Part shown: in pieces, positions 59,747 to 64,000 of the stretch | Layout of the letters: each line of letters begins with the position of its first letter | How positions within the stretch are numbered: the first letter of the stretch is position 1 | From: Dactylosporangium aurantiacum | GTDB lineage: Bacteria > Actinomycetota > Actinomycetes > Mycobacteriales > Micromonosporaceae | NCBI RefSeq assembly: GCF_000716715.1 | Contig: NZ_JNYJ01000011.1 | Span: forward strand, 62,001 to 126,000 | Direction of reading: 5' to 3' | DNA length: 64,000 nt | Program-made: the position numbers and the translations under genes | Notes under the pieces: model-generated | What the model was told of the DNA's origin: nothing | What the model saw: the letters and a program-made list of their open reading frames with translations, nothing else | Database searches by the model: none

Positions 59747-60496
59747 TCAGGTGGTGGCCGGTGACGTGGACGACGCCGGTTCGGTGCGCTGGCTGGGGAC
59801 GTGGCCGGTGCCGGTGGGGCGGCGGCCCCAGTGCACGGCGCGGTCGAGGATGCCGCGGGCCATGATGTACAGGCACGTCGCCCCGTTGAGGAACGAGGCG
59901 GTGACGTCGCTGGGGTGGTGCATGCCGCGGTACATGCGGGTCAGTGCGACCCCGATCGGCACGAGCAGCAGCAGCGTCCACCAGGCGGCGCGGGTCGACG
60001 GGCGGCTGGCGGTGCGGGCGAGCAGCACGGCCAGGCCGCAGTAGAGGGCGACGGCGGCGGAGGTGTGGCCGGACGGGAAGCTCGACGTGGGCAGGGAACC
60101 GTCCATGCGGTCGACCTCGGGACGCTGCCGGTCGATGGCGAGCGTGGTGAACAGGAACACCGCGGCCTGGGCGCTGACGGCGGCGATCAGGAACAGCGGC
60201 TCCCGCCAGCGGCGCAGGACGAACCAGAGCACGGCGGCGGCGACGGCGGTGACCGCGATGATCGCCGGGGTGCTGGCGATCGTGCTGAAGACCAGGGACA
60301 GGTCGTTGCGGGCGCCGGTGCGGTGTGCCTCGAGGCCGCGGTTGACGGCGTCCTCGACGCTCAGCGGCCACTCATCGGGCAGCACCCTGGTCACCAGCAG
60401 GCCGAGGCCGACGAGCACGCCGTAGAGGACGAGCACCGGAGCGACGAGCCGGACGGCGGCCTGGCGGGCGACGGTGAGCAGTGTGGCGAGGTGCAT
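59747..60496 (-). CDS. PAP2-superfamily membrane phosphatase, 249 aa
   Basis: ATG at 60496 gives MHLATLLTVARQAAVRLVAP. Six TM helices with the three PAP2 signature motifs: IDRQRPEVDR (motif 1, K-x6-RP form), FPSGHTSAAVALY (motif 2, PSGH) and RMYRGMHHPSDV (motif 3, R-x5-H-x3-D). It probably hydrolyses undecaprenyl pyrophosphate or phosphatidic acid at the outer face of the membrane. A second PAP2 gene lies 29 bp upstream on the same strand, so the pair is likely one operon. Confidence 0.9.
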   Translation of the reverse strand: MHLATLLTVARQAAVRLVAPVLVLYGVLVGLGLLVTRVLPDEWPLSVEDAVNRGLEAHRTGARNDLSLVFSTIASTPAIIAVTAVAAAVLWFVLRRWREPLFLIAAVSAQAAVFLFTTLAIDRQRPEVDRMDGSLPTSSFPSGHTSAAVALYCGLAVLLARTASRPSTRAAWWTLLLLVPIGVALTRMYRGMHHPSDVTASFLNGATCLYIMARGILDRAVHWGRRPTGTGHVPSQRTEPASSTSPATT

Positions 60497-60525
60497 GCGG
60501 CCGTGGTACCCGACACCGTCGTCCG

Positions 60526-61299
60526 CTATTCGTCGGGGTGCGCCGCCTCGTCGAACGCCCCGTCGACGGCCTGCGCCGCGGACCGGTGGGCGGGCCGGGA
60601 CGCGGGCCGCCGGGCGGGCTGGCCGCGCCAGGTGGCGAAGGCGGCGGTGGTGGCCGCGACCACGGCGGCGCCGAGGGTCCAGCCGGCCACCACGTCGCTG
60701 AGCCAGTGGACACCCAGGGCGATCCTGGTCAGCCCCGTCACCACGGCCACGATCAGGGCGGCGGCGACCAGGGCGCAGCGGGTGAGGCGCTGGGTGCGTA
60801 CCGCGGCGGCATGGCGGACGAACGGTAGGAAGATGAGCAGCAGGACACCGGCGCCGAGGGCCGCGGTGAGGGCGTGCCCGGACGGGAACGAGTAGCCGGC
60901 GGCGTGCGACACCGGGTCGAGGAACTCCGGCCGGTCCCGGCCGAGCAGCAGCTTCAGCCCCGCGCCGAGCAGGCCGCCGGCGACCATGGTGACCACGGCC
61001 CACAGCGCGACCCGGCGGGCGCCGCGCCACCACAGCCACCCGGCGGCGGCGCCGACGGCGACCCGCAGCGGGCCGGGACCGAACACGTCCGTCCACAGCT
61101 GCAGGGCGCCGGCGAGCGTGGGGTTCGCCGACGTGCCGGCGTGCAGCCTCGCGGCGAGGTCGGCGTCGAGGGTGAGCAGCGGCGGCCACGCGGTCGCGAC
61201 CAGCAGCACCAGCACCGTGAACGGCACGAGCAGCAGGACCGCCGCGACCGCGGCCAGGGTCAGCCGCAGGCCCAGCTCGGAGTCGGGTCGGCGCGGCAC
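60526..61299 (-). CDS. PAP2-superfamily membrane phosphatase, second copy, 257 aa
   Basis: GTG at 61299 gives VPRRPDSELGLRLTLAAVAA. Six TM helices; PAP2 motifs KLLLGRDRPEFLDP (motif 1), YSFPSGHALTAALGAG (motif 2) and RIALGVHWLSDVVAG (motif 3) are intact. It is only distantly alike to its neighbour, so this is an old duplication or independent recruitment. The C-terminus is Arg/Ala-rich and cytosolic. Similar role in lipid-carrier recycling is likely. Confidence 0.9.
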   Translation of the reverse strand: MPRRPDSELGLRLTLAAVAAVLLLVPFTVLVLLVATAWPPLLTLDADLAARLHAGTSANPTLAGALQLWTDVFGPGPLRVAVGAAAGWLWWRGARRVALWAVVTMVAGGLLGAGLKLLLGRDRPEFLDPVSHAAGYSFPSGHALTAALGAGVLLLIFLPFVRHAAAVRTQRLTRCALVAAALIVAVVTGLTRIALGVHWLSDVVAGWTLGAAVVAATTAAFATWRGQPARRPASRPAHRSAAQAVDGAFDEAAHPDE

Positions 61300-61561
61300 C
61301 CGTCCTGCATACCCCGGACGGGGCGGTTCAGAACAGTGGCGGCTCGTGCCGAGGTCCCTCGCCGGCCGCGGCACGACGGACCGGGGCGCGGGTCCGGCCA
61401 CCCACGCGGGTTCGCCCGAACGGCCGCAGCGGCGCCGTCGGTGTCGCCGGTGCGCGTACCGACGGTCGATGGACACCGGCCAGGTCACTCCATAGCGTCG
61501 GTTCGACACGTTCCGTAGTCGGTCGGAGGTCGTCCGGCCGGCCTGCCGAAAGCGGTGACGC

Positions 61562-63877
61562 ATGGCCTCCGCACCGATCCGTCGACTCCGATTACCCGTG
61601 CTCCTGCGGGCCGTCGTCCTGGCGCTGCTGCTCGGCGCCGGCGCCGTCGTGGCCGTCGCGCCGCACGCCGCGGCGACGCCGAACCTCTGCGACGAGCCGT
61701 GGGACGACGAACAGGACATGGCCGACGCGTACGGCGCCTACTGCCGCAGCACGTGGCTGGTGGACCCCGGCGTCGGACACTTCCTGGACCGCCGGCAGCT
61801 GCTGGACGCCGCGCCGCTGTACGCGGCGCACGGCTTCAGCCGGCAGTGGCTCTGGTACGCGCCCAGCACCAGCGTGTCGATCCCGTCCGGGTCGGCGCAG
61901 GAGTGGGTCGGCTGCCCCGCCGGCACCCACGTCGGCGGCACCTGCCCGTCGGACGTGACGCTGCACCACCACCCGATCCTGGCCAGCTTCCGCCAGCGGC
62001 CGCTGCACCTGAGCGTCTTCAGCTACGGCGGGCGCAGCATCGCCCGGCTGTGCGGCAACTTCTTCTACCCGCCGGCCACCGCCGGCGTACCGGTGCCGCA
62101 CCTGACGGCGGAGAAGTTCGACGACCGCAACCGCAACGGAGCGCGCGACGCGGGCGAGCCGGGGCTGGCCGGGTGGACGTTCCGGATCGAGCGGCTCGGC
62201 AGCACGTTCGGCGACCAGCCCACCGGTGAGGTCACCCGGGTCACCACCGGCGCCGACGGCACGCTCGACCTGGCGCTGGACGGGATCGGGCCCGGCACGT
62301 ACGCCGCCGAGGAGCTCCCGCAGGACGGCTGGGCGGCCACGACCCCGGCACGGCAGACGTTCGTGGTGTCCGACGGCGCCGGCGACGCCGAGGTTGCCCA
62401 CTTGCGCTTCGGCAACGCCGAGACCCGCGCCGACCTCGTCAAGGCCGACTTCCGGCTGGTGGACCCGCCGGCCCGCCTCGACGCGCACACCGCCGCGGAC
62501 CTCACCGTCCGTGCCGTGCTGCGCAACGACGGCCCCGCCGACGCGACCGCCGCCGACACCGTCGACGTGGCGGTCCCCGAGGACTGCCGGGCGCAACCCG
62601 CGCACGCCGAGGTGTCGCGGTTCCTGGCCGCGGGCGCGTCGGTGACCGTCGACATACCGGTCCGGCTCGTGTGCGACCGGCCGTCGTTCCACCCGGTGAC
62701 CTTCACCGACCATCTCGCCGTCGGTACCACCGGCGTCGAGGATCCCGACCCGGGCGACAACACCGTCGCCTTCGAGCACGTGTTCCCCGTCTTCGACCGC
62801 GCCGACGTCACCCTGCACGGCACCACCGTCACCTGCCCGGACCGCGGCGCCGTCGGCACCGTGTTCACCTGCACCGTCGAGGCGGTCGTCACCGACGCCG
62901 GCCCCTACGGCCCGGCCGGCGCCGGCGTCACGTTCGGCCTGCATCCCCCGGCGGACTGCACCGCGACCGACGTCGGCGGCAGCGGCACCCAGCCGTTGAC
63001 GCTCGAGGTGGGCACGCCGGTGACCGTCGTGTCGTCGTGGCAGGTGCGGTGCGCCAGCCGCAGCTTCCACCCGGTGACCGCGACCGCCGCCGCCGTCCTG
63101 GACCACCTGCACGTCGAGGACCCGCGGCCGGACAACGGCGCGGGCACCGCGGCCACGACCGTGCCGGTCTTCGAACCGGTCGACCTCGCCGTGACCGGGC
63201 TGGACGTGCGGTGCACCGAGCGGGAGTCCTCGACGGCCGCGTCCTCGTGTACCGCCACCGCCACCGTCCGCAACGCGGGACCCGCCCCGGGGGTCGCGAC
63301 CGTCACCACGCTCACGGTCGCCCCTGCGCCCGGCTGCACGGCCGTCCCCGCGGCGGTACAGCGGACCGCGGCCGTCCTCGACGCCGGGACGGTCCGCACG
63401 GTCACCGCCACGTGGCAGCTCACCTGCACCAGCGCCGGCCGGCACGGCGTCACGGTCACGGCCGCGGTCCGCGCCGACGAGCCGCACGCCGAGGACCTCA
63501 CCACCGGCAACGACACGACCGTGACGGTGTGGGGCCCGGCGGACGTCAAACCCCGCAGCCTGCCGAGCTCCGTCAACGTCGGCAAGGAGGGCGTCGTGCC
63601 CTTCGCGCTGCTGTCCACGGCGACGTTCGACGCGACGGCTGGCGTCGACCCGGCGTCGCTGCGCTTCGGCCGGCTCGGCACCGAGGACAGCGTCGTGTCG
63701 TGCGCGCCCGGCGGCGAGGACGTCAACGACGACGGCCGGCCGGACCTGGTCTGCCGGGCGCAGACGCAGGCGGCCGGACTGCAGTGCACGACCACGGTCG
63801 CGCTCGTCACCGGGCTGCTGCGGGACGGCACGGCCTACCGCGCCGAGGACGACGTGCGGATCGTCGGCTGCCGCTGA
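61562..63877 (+). CDS. Secreted SdrD-B/CARDB-like multi-domain surface protein, 771 aa
   Basis: ATG at 61562. A signal peptide (LLRAVVLALLLGAGAVVAVA, then AAA) leads to a Cys-rich unique domain (40-180; WDDEQDMADAYGAYCRSTW, GFSRQWLWYAPSTS). An SdrD-B (CNA-B-like) domain follows: AEKFDDRNRNGARDAGEPGLAGW, then LDGIGPGTYAAEELPQDGW. Four CARDB-like Ig repeats come next, each with an ADL/DVAV start and a Cys pair, e.g. DVAVPEDCRAQPAHAEVSRFL. The C-terminus has GGEDVNDDGRPDLVCRAQ, a calcium-binding-like DxNxDG loop. No sortase signal or TM end, so it is probably released. Confidence 0.8.
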   Translation: MASAPIRRLRLPVLLRAVVLALLLGAGAVVAVAPHAAATPNLCDEPWDDEQDMADAYGAYCRSTWLVDPGVGHFLDRRQLLDAAPLYAAHGFSRQWLWYAPSTSVSIPSGSAQEWVGCPAGTHVGGTCPSDVTLHHHPILASFRQRPLHLSVFSYGGRSIARLCGNFFYPPATAGVPVPHLTAEKFDDRNRNGARDAGEPGLAGWTFRIERLGSTFGDQPTGEVTRVTTGADGTLDLALDGIGPGTYAAEELPQDGWAATTPARQTFVVSDGAGDAEVAHLRFGNAETRADLVKADFRLVDPPARLDAHTAADLTVRAVLRNDGPADATAADTVDVAVPEDCRAQPAHAEVSRFLAAGASVTVDIPVRLVCDRPSFHPVTFTDHLAVGTTGVEDPDPGDNTVAFEHVFPVFDRADVTLHGTTVTCPDRGAVGTVFTCTVEAVVTDAGPYGPAGAGVTFGLHPPADCTATDVGGSGTQPLTLEVGTPVTVVSSWQVRCASRSFHPVTATAAAVLDHLHVEDPRPDNGAGTAATTVPVFEPVDLAVTGLDVRCTERESSTAASSCTATATVRNAGPAPGVATVTTLTVAPAPGCTAVPAAVQRTAAVLDAGTVRTVTATWQLTCTSAGRHGVTVTAAVRADEPHAEDLTTGNDTTVTVWGPADVKPRSLPSSVNVGKEGVVPFALLSTATFDATAGVDPASLRFGRLGTEDSVVSCAPGGEDVNDDGRPDLVCRAQTQAAGLQCTTTVALVTGLLRDGTAYRAEDDVRIVGCR

Positions 63878-63928
63878 CCGGCTGCCGCTGACGGTCTGTC
63901 GCTGACGGTCTGTCGCTGACCGTCTGCC
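63873..63928. repeat. 14-bp tandem repeat, four units, at the gene end
   Basis: Units GCTGACCGGCTGCC, GCTGACGGTCTGTC (twice) and GCTGACCGTCTGCC follow one another. The stop codon TGA of the preceding gene is in the first unit, so the array adds successive TGA codons in shifting frames. Confidence 0.75.
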
Positions 63929-63930
63929 GC

Positions 63931-63966
63931 CGCGACGGGCCGGGGCCGCGGTCCCGGCCCGTCGCG
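63931..63966. terminator. Strong bidirectional terminator hairpin
   Basis: A perfect 14-bp stem CGCGACGGGCCGGG / CCCGGCCCGTCGCG with an 8-nt loop, just after the tandem repeat. Confidence 0.8.
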
Positions 63967-63971
63967 GGTGC

Positions 63972-64000
63972 TCAGCGGCGGCGGTCGGTGCGGGCCGGCG
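63972..64000 (-). CDS. Possible C-terminus of a minus-strand gene at the right edge
   Basis: Read on the minus strand the last bases give P-A-R-T-D-R-R-R and a TGA at 63974-63972. The strong bidirectional hairpin beside it fits a convergent gene end, but only eight codons are visible. Confidence 0.25.

Overview
The window is a GC-rich (roughly 70-75 percent), densely packed chromosomal segment with short intergenic gaps, many GTG/TTG starts, 4-nt ATGA/GTGA gene overlaps and several leaderless-looking promoters. Together with EndoU/WXG-like exported toxins, DUF1876, PucR, NrtR, RICIN-bearing glycosidases and PASTA proteins, this points to a filamentous actinobacterium, most plausibly Micromonosporaceae (Dactylosporangium/Actinoplanes-like). 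That placement is inferred from gene content. No rRNA, tRNA, insertion sequence or CRISPR array was recognised.

Left flank (1-17.2 kb): the 5' part of a FemAB-like gene, an MFS exporter, small proteins (unknown, SnoaL-like, DUF1876), two tandem NarL-type sensor kinases without a response regulator, a large secreted beta-helix/RICIN glycosidase, a decayed remnant of a secreted repeat protein, a divergent EamA/LysR pair, an EndoU polymorphic-toxin locus (YbaB-like, WXG-like, channel-like N-terminal domain, EndoU nuclease, candidate immunity protein), and a secreted endonuclease I.

Central conflict island (17.3-47 kb), in three blocks. (A) 17.3-21.5 kb: an NrtR-type Nudix regulator overlapping a nucleoside-phosphorylase-fold protein, then a four-TM protein. 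The last two share a 22-residue motif with an (M/V)QVG core that resembles RHIM-like amyloid signalling motifs. (B) 22.5-28.0 kb, minus strand, all overlaps 4 nt: pseudokinase with a C-terminal TM, P-loop GTPase (DO-GTPase2-like), GAP1-like protein, two-TM coiled-coil protein, and a one-TM protein with an extracellular domain. (C) 28.2-45.7 kb, plus strand, about 17.5 kb with almost every junction overlapping: CHAT-type caspase-like protease with an N-terminal effector-associated (EAD1-like) domain, RING-like zinc protein, E1, EAD1-Ubl-E2, second E1, EAD1-Ubl-E2 variant without the catalytic Cys, JAB/JAMM peptidase, a helical protein, FtsH-like AAA+ ATPase, MoxR ATPase, coiled-coil protein, small protein, helical-repeat protein, unknown 514-aa protein, and a beta-propeller plus vWA-like protein. 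It looks like an FtsH-vWA-MoxR ternary conflict system joined to a complete ubiquitin-like conjugation/deconjugation set and a suicide protease. A convergent 69-aa peptide ending in Cys-Gly and a radical SAM enzyme follow at 45.7-47.0 kb. Blocks B and C diverge from one 185-bp intergenic region and may be co-regulated.

Right flank (47-64 kb): ordinary accessory genes. These are a PASTA protein, a YcxB-like membrane protein, a secreted GH26-like hydrolase, an unknown Rossmann-containing protein, a PucR regulator, a TerC-family membrane protein, a GNAT acetyltransferase, a DUF4132-type protein, a Gfo/Idh/MocA oxidoreductase, a lipoprotein preceded by a repeat-rich non-coding block, two tandem PAP2 phosphatases, and a secreted multi-domain surface protein. 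Strong perfect hairpins mark several convergent gene ends.
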